A DNA stretch of 6,429 nt from an uncultured Flavobacterium sp. (GTDB lineage Bacteria; Bacteroidota; Bacteroidia; Flavobacteriales; Flavobacteriaceae), in NCBI RefSeq assembly GCF_946481155.1, contig NZ_CAMLMK010000131.1, positions 1 through 6,429 of the forward strand. The letters run 5' to 3'. This document shows positions 1 to 5,381 of the stretch, one piece after another. The notes beneath the pieces were generated by a model. It did no database searches. It was not told the origin of the DNA and saw only the letters and a list, made by a program, of their open reading frames with translations. The stretch's first letter is position 1; each line of letters opens with the position of its first letter. The position numbers were made by a program, and so were the translations under genes.

Positions 1-546
1 AAAGTGCAGAATTTCGATAACACGATTACCACGATTCCGACCTATTTCCTGATTTCCGATTCCTTTAAAAACTGGCGCGGAATGCTTGATTCTGATGGAA
101 GACGCATGAAGCGCTCGATATTGCTGAAATCCAGCAGCATCCGGTTTTTAAATGATGATGAGATTGAAAACCTGAAGAAAATTGAATTGATTGCACCTTA
201 TCTGACGCACCGTCAGCTTGATATTGATAAATTCAATAAGACGAATTATATTGACAAATCAGTGCTAATCAACGGAAGAAATCTGACCAATTTCGGAGTT
301 TTCCGAAAATACATTGACCAATACATCGCAAGCCATCCTGGAATTAACAAAGACATGCTTTTCATGTGTCGTCAACTGCAGCCTACCCAAAACGGAATGC
401 CATTGGAGATTTACGCCTTCGTAACCGACAAGCGATTAGTGGAATTCGAACACATTATGGCCGATATTTTCGACCATATCTTAGCATCTGTGCGGTATTT
501 TGATATGGAAATCAACGAGGCCGGAGCCATCAAAATTGAATATTAA
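1..546 (+). CDS. YbdG-type mechanosensitive ion channel (MscS superfamily), C-terminal part, 5' truncated
   Basis: This is the last 181 codons of an inner-membrane mechanosensitive channel that opens under membrane tension during osmotic downshift. The reading frame is open to the left edge, and the codons there (Lys-Val-Gln-Asn-Phe-Asp) lie inside the conserved MscS beta domain, so the GTG at position 4 is an internal valine, not a start. The stretch TITTIPTYFLISDSFKNW followed by GRRMKRSI closely resembles E. coli YbdG, the miniconductance channel related to MscM. Downstream, SIRFLNDDEIE, LTNFGVFRKYI, RQLQPTQNGMPLEIYAF and MADIFDHI also follow YbdG, including its characteristic insert in the cytoplasmic vestibule. 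The transmembrane helices and pore helix lie off the window. The protein ends at the usual place for the family (TAA at 544-546). The family call is firm from the motifs; gating behaviour is inferred from the family. Confidence 0.9.
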   Translation, partial: KVQNFDNTITTIPTYFLISDSFKNWRGMLDSDGRRMKRSILLKSSSIRFLNDDEIENLKKIELIAPYLTHRQLDIDKFNKTNYIDKSVLINGRNLTNFGVFRKYIDQYIASHPGINKDMLFMCRQLQPTQNGMPLEIYAFVTDKRLVEFEHIMADIFDHILASVRYFDMEINEAGAIKIEY

Positions 547-575
547 CTATAGTTTTTTTTCAAAACAAGTTTAAA

Positions 576-626
576 AATTCGTGAATTCGTAGTTTTTAAG
601 ATTTATCAGCCACGAATTCACGGATT
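576..626. repeat. Imperfect inverted repeat between convergent genes
   Basis: The arms are 576-590 and 612-626. The inner 11 bp, CGTGAATTCGT (580-590) and ACGAATTCACG (612-622), are perfectly complementary; the outer 4 bp add three pairs and one G-T wobble. The loop is 21 nt, and each arm holds the small palindrome GAATTC. It lies in the 119-bp gap between the stop codons of the channel gene and the thioesterase gene. It could form a hairpin in either transcript, but neither side has a proper T-tract directly after the stem, so it is not a textbook terminator. From memory, similar 'cacgaattcacg' motifs recur in intergenic regions of Flavobacterium, so a dispersed repeat is likely; this was not verified. 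Confidence 0.6.
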
Positions 627-665
627 AAGGTAAAAAATATTTTTCTGTTCCGGTGTTGATATTGA

Positions 666-1034
666 TTACTCTTCTTCGCTGGTTTTACCATGAATGGCCG
701 GCTGACCAAAGCTGTCCAGATTTACCATCGTAATGGCTTCCACAGTAATGATAACGGCTTTTGTCATCACATTACGTACTTCGCATTTCATGGTAATGGA
801 CGTTTTTCCGAATTTCACAACATAAAGCCCAATCTCAATAATATCGCCTTGTCGTGCCGAGCTCATAAAATTGATCTCCGACATGAATTTAGTCACAATC
901 CGGTTATTCTTTAAAATGATAATCGAATAAAGTGCTGCTTCATCGTCAATCCACGAAAGTAATTTTCCTCCGAATAAGGTTCCATTGGCATTTAAATCTT
1001 CGGGTCTGACCCATTTTCTGGTTTGGTAATTCAT
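666..1034 (-). CDS. Acyl-CoA thioesterase, hotdog fold (YciA-like)
   Basis: A 122-aa cytoplasmic single-domain hotdog protein predicted to hydrolyse acyl-CoA thioesters to free acid and CoA. Near the N-terminus, residues 15-23 read NANGTLFGG, the signature loop of YciA/BACH-type acyl-CoA thioesterases, followed by the start of the central hotdog helix LLSWIDDEAAL (25-35). Asp30 or Asp31 is in the place of the catalytic aspartate of YciA. The segment INFMSSARQGDIIEIG (about 55-70) matches the second conserved family block (phi-x-F-x-x-P/S-x-x-x-G-D). The length is slightly short of YciA (about 130 aa), with no extra domain. Its ATG overlaps the stop of the upstream Nudix gene as ATGA, so the two are probably translated in a coupled way from one transcript. 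Chain-length preference cannot be read from the sequence. Confidence 0.85.
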   Translation of the reverse strand: MNYQTRKWVRPEDLNANGTLFGGKLLSWIDDEAALYSIIILKNNRIVTKFMSEINFMSSARQGDIIEIGLYVVKFGKTSITMKCEVRNVMTKAVIITVEAITMVNLDSFGQPAIHGKTSEEE

Positions 1035-1465
1035 ATTTCAAACTTTTGTAAGGCCAAATTTACAATATCTAAATGATCAAAAGCCAATTTCGGTAAATCT
1101 TTTAAAGGGAACCAGCCAGTTTCAGCTGCGTCATCATCCGCTACAGCTATGGTATTTTCCGGGACAATTCCGAAATAAGCAACAGCAACCGTATGTCCCC
1201 GTGGATCACGAAATGGCGTCCCAAAAGCGCCAATTTGTTTTAAATCAGTAGTTTTAATTCGCGTTTCTTCTTCCAGTTCGCGGATGGCAGCGTCTTTTAA
1301 ATCTTCATTTTCATCGACAAATCCACCCGTTAGAGCCCAATGATCTTTATAAGGTTCGTTTTTTCGTTTGATTAAAAGGAGCAGATATTCCTCCCTTTTT
1401 TTCAGGATCACGGCATCAACCGTAACAAATATGTTAGACGTTCTCATAAAATAGTTTTTCAACAT
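1031..1465 (-). CDS. Nudix hydrolase (ADP-ribose pyrophosphatase-like, COG1051 type)
   Basis: A 144-aa Nudix-fold hydrolase, expected to cleave a nucleoside diphosphate linked to another group, using a divalent metal. The Nudix box spans residues 48-70: Gly48, Glu54, Arg62-Glu63-Leu64 and Glu66-Glu67 are all present, so the metal-binding and catalytic glutamates are intact. Two positions depart from consensus: Arg69 replaces the usual glycine near the end of the box, and LTGG (45-48) replaces the common LPGG. The segment GAFGTPFRDPRGHTVAVAYF, about 13 residues after the box, is typical of ADP-ribose/NrtR-like Nudix proteins, but substrate is not assignable and there is no helix-turn-helix domain. 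An alternative start is Met7 (position 1447), after which MRTSNIFVTVDAVIL begins the fold; a promoter-like TAGCTTTA box ends on the first base of the upstream ATG and would favour Met7. It overlaps the thioesterase gene by 4 bp. Confidence 0.85.
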   Translation of the reverse strand: MLKNYFMRTSNIFVTVDAVILKKREEYLLLLIKRKNEPYKDHWALTGGFVDENEDLKDAAIRELEEETRIKTTDLKQIGAFGTPFRDPRGHTVAVAYFGIVPENTIAVADDDAAETGWFPLKDLPKLAFDHLDIVNLALQKFEI

Positions 1466-1472
1466 AAAGCTA
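1465..1472 (-). promoter_or_regulatory. Possible Bacteroidota -7 box for the Nudix-thioesterase unit
   Basis: Read on the minus strand, the sequence is TAGCTTTA, seven of eight matches to the Bacteroidota -7 consensus TAnnTTTG. No clear TTTG -33 box sits at the right distance; the nearest candidate, ACTG 19 nt upstream, is weak. Its last base is the A of the first in-frame ATG, so if the box is used, the Nudix protein must start at Met7. Weak evidence. Confidence 0.25.
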
Positions 1473-1518
1473 CTAATAACTTTTTTATTTGCAGTAAATA
1501 ATTGAATTTCTTATTTCG

Positions 1519-1526
1519 TAACTTTA
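1519..1526 (+). promoter_or_regulatory. Possible Bacteroidota -7 box for the small unknown gene
   Basis: TAACTTTA matches seven of eight positions of TAnnTTTG and ends 11 bp before the ATG at 1538, which gives the short leader common in Flavobacterium. Upstream TTTG at 1488-1491 is 27 bp away (too far) and TTG at 1502-1504 is 14 bp away (too close), so the -33 element is unclear. The box falls inside the reading frame that would begin at 1502, which argues against that earlier start. Confidence 0.3.
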
Positions 1527-1537
1527 AAAGAAAAACC

Positions 1538-1933
1538 ATGGAAAATCGCGACACTTTTCTTATTGATTTGAGAGGTGAACCTCTTGGAACGATTACCGAA
1601 CAATCGAGTGCTGAAGAAATTTTTCAGAATCGTACCTTACGGCCAATATTGGTTTTGCAGAATGAGCTCTTTATCGAAGTATTTTTGAATTATGTTATCA
1701 AGCAGAAAAATGTCTTCTTTACATTGACCCCGGAAAAAAAGATGGCTTATATTGAAAACGTAATCCAGCGGGACATTAAATTCCGAAACTCCTTAAAAGG
1801 AATAATCATCGGGCTTTTTACTGTTGAGGAATACAAAGAGTACATTAAAAACTCGTCCAATATCAACAAGCGAATGATGAACATGCTCATCGAGCGTCTG
1901 AAAAACCAGGTTCAGATTTTAGAAATGGAATAA
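1538..1933 (+). CDS. Conserved small protein of unknown function (Flavobacteriia)
   Basis: A 131-aa soluble, charged, probably cytoplasmic protein with no signal peptide or membrane segment. I place the start at the ATG at 1538 (MENRDTFLIDLRGEPLG) rather than the in-frame ATG at 1502: the extra 12 residues (MNFLFRNFKRKT) are basic and unlike the rest, and a promoter-like TAACTTTA box lies between the two. The middle (about residues 31-55) is hydrophobic and looks structured, with LRPILVLQNELFIEVFLNYV. The C-terminal half is helical, ending in a heptad-like stretch NKRMMNMLIERLKNQVQILEME that could form a short coiled coil. I recall homologues in Flavobacteriia, some carrying a 'glyoxalase' label, but I see no glyoxalase metal-binding pattern and do not support that name. 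It is a single gene, divergent from the Nudix gene and ended by a hairpin 7 bp after the stop. Confidence 0.8.
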   Translation: MENRDTFLIDLRGEPLGTITEQSSAEEIFQNRTLRPILVLQNELFIEVFLNYVIKQKNVFFTLTPEKKMAYIENVIQRDIKFRNSLKGIIIGLFTVEEYKEYIKNSSNINKRMMNMLIERLKNQVQILEME

Positions 1934-1935
1934 AT

Positions 1936-1963
1936 AAAAAAAGAGAAGCAAATGCTTCTCTTT
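1936..1963. terminator. Bidirectional Rho-independent terminator
   Basis: A perfect 10-bp stem, AAAGAGAAGC (1940-1949) and GCTTCTCTTT (1954-1963), closes an AAAT loop. On the minus strand the stem runs into seven T (complement of 1936-1942) followed by ATTTA, a classic terminator 5 bp after the DUF2461 stop, and thus the likely 3' end of the whole histidine operon transcript. On the plus strand the stem ends in TTT then CTGTTTA, so it can also end the small unknown gene, with a weaker T-tract. Confidence 0.85.
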
Positions 1964-1967
1964 CTGT

Positions 1968-2633
1968 TTAGTAGATTGCCTCGCCATTCAGGTTGGTTCC
2001 CAGCACTTCGCTCATATAATCGAAGAAAGGACGCATGGCCTGAAAAGTGGTCAGGACTTGCGTTTTGAAGTTTGGATCGGTTACTTCTTTATCGGTAAAT
2101 GGTCTTGAAACCAAAAACTGCTTTTTACGGATTAAATCTATGGCCGGATGTGTTTTGTCGAATCCTTTGGGGGCTGTTTTTAATTCTTCGCCCTGTAAGG
2201 TACCGAAAGTCCTGATAAAGTTTTTATCTGCCAGAATTGCTCTGATTTCTTCATCATCCATTTCAAACTCTTTACGAATCCGGTTTAAATCTTCCGCATT
2301 TGGTTCCCAAAATCCACCGCCGACAAAACTTGCTCCCGGTTGTAAGTGTAAATAATAACCGCCTCTGAGATATGGTTTTGTCCGGTCGAAACTTACACTG
2401 AAATTATTTTTATAAGGCGTTTTATCTTTTGAAAATCGGATGTCGCGGTAAATACGATGAATTTGCATTTTTTCGATGCTGTCCTGTTTTCCAAAGTCGT
2501 CATTGATTTCCTGAAAGAAAGTTTTAATAGCTTTCTGATGCTTTTCGAAACGTTTTTTATTTTCTGTAAACCATTCACGGTTATTGTTTTGCTGTAATTC
2601 GGACAGGAAATCCAATTCGGCTTTTGAAATCAT
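1968..2633 (-). CDS. DUF2461 family protein (TIGR02453), function unknown
   Basis: A 221-aa protein covering the full usual length of the DUF2461 family (about 210-230 aa); probably cytoplasmic, with no signal peptide or membrane segment. Family marks are NNREWFTENK near the N-terminus (17-26), the signature RDIRFSKDKTPYK (63-75), YYLHLQPG (93-100) followed by GGGFWEP (105-111), and a C-terminal region with the usual LVSRPFTDKEV. No catalytic motif is established for the family, so no reaction is claimed. It lies 42 bp after hisIE with no hairpin between them, so it can be read through from the his operon, but it also has its own promoter-like sequence (TTTG, 18 bp, TACTTTTA). A firm terminator follows. 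Its link to histidine synthesis may be positional only. Confidence 0.9.
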   Translation of the reverse strand: MISKAELDFLSELQQNNNREWFTENKKRFEKHQKAIKTFFQEINDDFGKQDSIEKMQIHRIYRDIRFSKDKTPYKNNFSVSFDRTKPYLRGGYYLHLQPGASFVGGGFWEPNAEDLNRIRKEFEMDDEEIRAILADKNFIRTFGTLQGEELKTAPKGFDKTHPAIDLIRKKQFLVSRPFTDKEVTDPNFKTQVLTTFQAMRPFFDYMSEVLGTNLNGEAIY

Positions 2634-2644
2634 ATTTTTTATTT

Positions 2645-2674
2645 TAAAAGTACGAATATTTTGATTCTGCCAAA
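2645..2674 (-). promoter_or_regulatory. Candidate Bacteroidota promoter for the DUF2461 gene
   Basis: On the minus strand a TTTG -33 box (2671-2674) is followed after 18 nt by TACTTTTA (2645-2652), seven of eight matches to TAnnTTTG. The spacing is right for the Bacteroidota primary sigma factor, and the predicted start of transcription would lie a few bases before the ATG at 2633. The -33 box begins 1 bp after the hisIE stop codon. The region is AT-rich, so a chance match is possible. Confidence 0.4.
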
Positions 2675-2675
2675 A

Positions 2676-3275
2676 TTATTTTTCCCGTTCCTGCAGCACC
2701 TGAATGACATCATTCAATTGAAAGCCTTTTGCCTGTAATAAAATCAGGTAGTGAAACAATAAATCGGCGCTCTCGTTTAAAAATAATACATCGTTATTGT
2801 CTTTGGCTTCAATTACAACTTCTACTGCCTCTTCCCCTACTTTCTGGGCAATTTTATTGATTCCTTTAGCAAATAGAGAGGCTACATAACTGTTTTCTCT
2901 GGAGGTATTTTCTTTACGTTCTTTAATTGTTTCCTCCAGCTTCGTGATAAATCCGAAATTTTGTATATTTTTCTCCTGCCAACAGGTATCCGCTCCAGTG
3001 TGACACGTAGGTCCCAACGGATTGGCTTTTATCAGCAGTGTATCCTTATCGCAATCTTCTTTAATTGAAACCATTCCTAAAAAGTTGCCACTCTCCTCAC
3101 CTTTTGTCCATAACCGGTTCTTACTCCTACTGAAGAAAGTCACTCTTCCCGTCGCTAAAGTCTTGTTCAGTGATTCTTCATTCATATAACCGAGCATAAG
3201 CACGCTTTGGGTTTTCGCATCTTGTATAATCGCTGGAATTAAACCGTCTGTATTTTTACTAAAATCAATTTTCAT
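2676..3275 (-). CDS. hisIE: Bifunctional phosphoribosyl-AMP cyclohydrolase / phosphoribosyl-ATP pyrophosphohydrolase
   Basis: A 199-aa cytoplasmic fusion enzyme for histidine steps 2 and 3: the HisE domain removes pyrophosphate from PR-ATP, and the HisI domain opens the adenine ring of PR-AMP to give ProFAR. HisI covers about residues 1-105, with SRSKNRLWTKGEESGN (49-64), the metal-binding region DCDKDT (74-79), and GPTCHTGADTCW (88-99), whose cysteines Cys75, Cys91 and Cys98 are the expected zinc ligands. HisE covers about 109-199 and shows the MazG-like all-alpha metal site: Glu148, Glu149 and Glu152 in VGEEAVEV, then Glu168 and Asp171 in NESADLLFHY. Length equals the usual HisIE (about 200 aa). 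It starts 3 bp after the hisF stop and is the last his gene. No Shine-Dalgarno is visible, as is usual for Bacteroidota. Confidence 0.97.
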   Translation of the reverse strand: MKIDFSKNTDGLIPAIIQDAKTQSVLMLGYMNEESLNKTLATGRVTFFSRSKNRLWTKGEESGNFLGMVSIKEDCDKDTLLIKANPLGPTCHTGADTCWQEKNIQNFGFITKLEETIKERKENTSRENSYVASLFAKGINKIAQKVGEEAVEVVIEAKDNNDVLFLNESADLLFHYLILLQAKGFQLNDVIQVLQEREK

Positions 3276-3278
3276 AAT

Positions 3279-4034
3279 TTATAATCGTATGGCAATGTTG
3301 TTTTTTTTAAGTTCTTTTTTGAGTTCCTGGATTTCAATTTCCTGAAAATGAAATACGCTGGCAGCCAACGCTGCATCCGCTTTTCCATGAATGAAAGCAT
3401 CCGAAAAATGTTGTATTGTTCCTGCTCCGCCACTGGCAATTATTGGGATATTTACAGTTTCAGACAGTCTTTTTAAGGCCTCATTGGCGAAACCGTTTTT
3501 AGTACCATCATGATCCATTGAGGTAAATAGGATTTCCCCGGCACCGAGTTTCTCAGCCTCAGTAGCCCAGTAAAAAAGGCCTAAATCAGTGGCAATTTTC
3601 CCTCCCACTAAATGCACTTTCCATTGTCCGTCAATGATTTTAGCATCAATAGCGACGACAATACACTGACTGCCAAATTCCTTTGCTAAATCGGAGACCA
3701 ACTGCGGATTTTTAACTGCGGAGGAATTGATTGAAATTTTATCCGCGCCATTTTGAAGCAGCGAGCGTACATCTTCAACACTTGCAATTCCGCCGCCGAC
3801 AGTAAAAGGAATGTTGATGGCTTTTGCTACTTCCTTTACTAATGGGATTAATGTTTTTCTTCTTTCTTCCGTAGCTGAGATATCAAGCAAAATCAGCTCA
3901 TCTGCTCCTGTTTCAGCATATTTTTTTGCTAATTCTGCAGGATCTCCCGCGTCTTTTAAAGCTACAAAATTGACCCCTTTTACGGTTCTTCCGTTCTTAA
4001 TGTCAAGACAGGGAATTATTCTTTTGGTTAACAT
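3279..4034 (-). CDS. hisF: Imidazole glycerol phosphate synthase, cyclase subunit
   Basis: A 251-aa (beta/alpha)8 barrel that joins ammonia from HisH to PRFAR, giving imidazole glycerol phosphate and AICAR, the latter feeding purine synthesis. The two general acid/base residues are present: Asp11 in [10 protein letters not shown] and Asp130 in VVAIDAK. So are Asp176 in [10 protein letters not shown] and the residues at the ammonia gate and HisH interface known from the Thermotoga enzyme: Arg5, Asp98, Lys99 and Glu167. Phosphate-binding glycines occur in VGGGIAS (79-85) and ASGGAG in the C-terminal half, giving the two-fold half-barrel pattern. Length matches the family (about 250 aa). The start overlaps the end of hisA by 7 bp, and AGAAAG directly precedes the ATG, so translation is probably coupled to hisA. 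Its partner hisH lies one gene upstream. Confidence 0.98.
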   Translation of the reverse strand: MLTKRIIPCLDIKNGRTVKGVNFVALKDAGDPAELAKKYAETGADELILLDISATEERRKTLIPLVKEVAKAINIPFTVGGGIASVEDVRSLLQNGADKISINSSAVKNPQLVSDLAKEFGSQCIVVAIDAKIIDGQWKVHLVGGKIATDLGLFYWATEAEKLGAGEILFTSMDHDGTKNGFANEALKRLSETVNIPIIASGGAGTIQHFSDAFIHGKADAALAASVFHFQEIEIQELKKELKKNNIAIRL

Positions 4035-4756
4035 CTTTCTAAAATAAATTGTTCTAACTGTTTCAGGGTGATTCGGCCTTCATAAATGGCTTTTCCGATA
4101 ATTGTCCCTTCGCAGCCTAATTCGTATAATTTTGGCAATTCATCAAAAGTTGAAATTCCTCCGGAAGCAATTAATTTCAAACCCGAAGTCGCATCCATAA
4201 TTTCTTTATACAACTCAAAACCAGGGCCTTCGAGCATACCGTCTTTAGAGATATCTGTACAGATAACATATTCGATCCCTTTGCTTTGATAGTTCTGAAT
4301 GAACGGAATTAATGCTTCCGAACTTTCTTCCTGCCAACCTGAAATGGCTATTTTCCTGTTATTTGCATCGGCACCAAGAATGATTTTGTCCGGACCATAA
4401 TTGAAAATCCACTCCTGAAATAGTGTTGGATTTTTTACTGCAATACTTCCTCCGGTTATTTGATTGGCGCCATATTCGAATGCAATTCGCAAATCGTCAT
4501 CCGATTGTATTCCTCCTCCGAAATCAATCTGCAATGCCGTTTTGGAAGCAATTTGTTCCAGAATTTTATGATTGACGATTCTTTTTGATTTTGCGCCGTC
4601 CAAATCCACTAAATGCAGATATTGAATACCGTGAGCTTCAAATTGTTTAGCAACTTCAAGCGGATTCTCATTGTATATTTTTTTTGTATCGTAATTCCCT
4701 TTGGAAAGGCGTACGCATTTCCCGTCGATGATGTCTATGGCTGGTATGATTCTCAT
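4028..4756 (-). CDS. hisA: ProFAR isomerase (phosphoribosylformimino-AICAR-phosphate isomerase)
   Basis: A 242-aa (beta/alpha)8 barrel that carries out the Amadori-type isomerisation of ProFAR to PRFAR, the substrate of HisF/HisH. It begins [17 protein letters not shown], with Asp8 as the catalytic base, and has the second catalytic aspartate, Asp130, in ILGADANN. It also shows LVDLDGA (49-55), DFGGGI (78-83), [10 protein letters not shown] (101-110), [14 protein letters not shown] (166-179) and ASGGIST, the last being the C-terminal phosphate site. TDISKDGML is the HisA form of the loop and distinguishes it from HisF. Length is standard for the family. It lies 31 bp after hisH, the widest gap within the his genes, and its last 7 bp overlap hisF. 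Eight A residues, no Shine-Dalgarno, run up to and into the start codon. Confidence 0.97.
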   Translation of the reverse strand: MRIIPAIDIIDGKCVRLSKGNYDTKKIYNENPLEVAKQFEAHGIQYLHLVDLDGAKSKRIVNHKILEQIASKTALQIDFGGGIQSDDDLRIAFEYGANQITGGSIAVKNPTLFQEWIFNYGPDKIILGADANNRKIAISGWQEESSEALIPFIQNYQSKGIEYVICTDISKDGMLEGPGFELYKEIMDATSGLKLIASGGISTFDELPKLYELGCEGTIIGKAIYEGRITLKQLEQFILERC

Positions 4757-4763
4757 TTTTTTT

Positions 4764-4795
4764 AGTAAAGTTTGAAAGCCTAAAGTCTTAAAGAC
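4764..4795. repeat. Degenerate 15-bp tandem repeat (CTTT-rich) over the hisH stop and hisH-hisA gap
   Basis: On the plus strand AAAG occurs at 4767, 4775, 4782 and 4790, spaced 8, 7 and 8 bp. The two 15-bp units, 4767-4781 and 4782-4796, match at 11 of 15 positions. In transcript sense this is a run of CTTT-centred motifs that covers the last hisH codons and its stop. It also contains the short inverted repeat GTCTT-A-AAGAC (4785-4795), centred on the stop codon. From memory, similar runs occur between genes in Flavobacterium; not verified. Confidence 0.45.
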
Positions 4796-5381
4796 CTGAC
4801 TTTATGTTTAAAAAATTATTTAAAATTTGCTCGCCGGCTTTTCCGCTTTTTTCGGGGTGAAATTGTACACCGTAGAAATTGTCTTTTTGTAATGCTGAAG
4901 CATACTCAATCCCATAATTGGTTGCAGCAATGGCTTCATTACACAAAGGCGCGTAAAAACTGTGTACGAGATACTGATATTCTTCTTCCTTAATATCCTT
5001 AAACAAAGGGGATTTTAGGTCATAAATTGTATTCCACCCCATGTGCGGCACTTTAACGGAATTTCTAAATTTCAGGATCGGCACATCGAAAACGTTTAAC
5101 CCTTTGGTATTTCCTTCTTCTGATGATTTACACAGCAGCTGCATACCGAGACAGATACCTAAAACAGGTTGCTTTAACGTTGGAATCAGCACGTCCAAAC
5201 CGCTTTCTTTTAGTTTTTTCATGGCACTTCCCGCCTCTCCTACTCCGGGAAAAATCACTTTATCAGCGGTTTTTATTTCGTTCCAGTTATTGGTTATTAC
5301 TCCTTTGTAACCTATTCGTTCTAAAGCAAACAACACGCTTTGAATATTTCCGGCACCATAATCTATTATTGCAATTTTCAT
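4788..5381 (-). CDS. hisH: Imidazole glycerol phosphate synthase, glutamine amidotransferase subunit
   Basis: A 197-aa class I (triad-type) glutamine amidotransferase that hydrolyses glutamine and passes ammonia through HisF to PRFAR. The catalytic triad is complete: nucleophile Cys77 in [10 protein letters not shown], and His175 and Glu177 in [10 protein letters not shown]. The start [15 protein letters not shown] and the oxyanion-region motif [11 protein letters not shown] (44-54) are typical of HisH, as is VPHMGWN (111-117), which distinguishes it from other triad amidotransferases. Length is normal (about 200 aa). Its ATG shares one base with the hisB stop (TAATG), and AAAGGA lies about 8 nt before the ATG, a rather good Shine-Dalgarno for this group, so it is probably translated by re-initiation after hisB. 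The last codons and stop lie in a degenerate repeat, so the extreme C-terminus may be poorly conserved. Confidence 0.97.
   Translation of the reverse strand: MKIAIIDYGAGNIQSVLFALERIGYKGVITNNWNEIKTADKVIFPGVGEAGSAMKKLKESGLDVLIPTLKQPVLGICLGMQLLCKSSEEGNTKGLNVFDVPILKFRNSVKVPHMGWNTIYDLKSPLFKDIKEEEYQYLVHSFYAPLCNEAIAATNYGIEYASALQKDNFYGVQFHPEKSGKAGEQILNNFLNIKSGL

Noticed and set aside
4..6. GTG as the start of the channel gene
   Set aside because: It encodes a valine inside the conserved MscS beta domain, and the frame is open to the left edge, so the gene is truncated.
552..560. T-rich run after the channel gene as its terminator
   Set aside because: No stem directly precedes the T-run, so there is no Rho-independent terminator shape.
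690..914. Plus-strand open frame opposite the thioesterase gene
   Set aside because: Antisense to a clear hotdog thioesterase; His/Asn-rich translation without family character.
2047..2355. Plus-strand open frame opposite the DUF2461 gene
   Set aside because: Lies wholly inside a conserved gene on the other strand and its product has no recognisable features.
3811..4289. Plus-strand open frames opposite hisF and hisA (3811-4047 and 4086-4289)
   Set aside because: Shadows of the conserved barrel enzymes, whose catalytic residues are intact in the minus frame.
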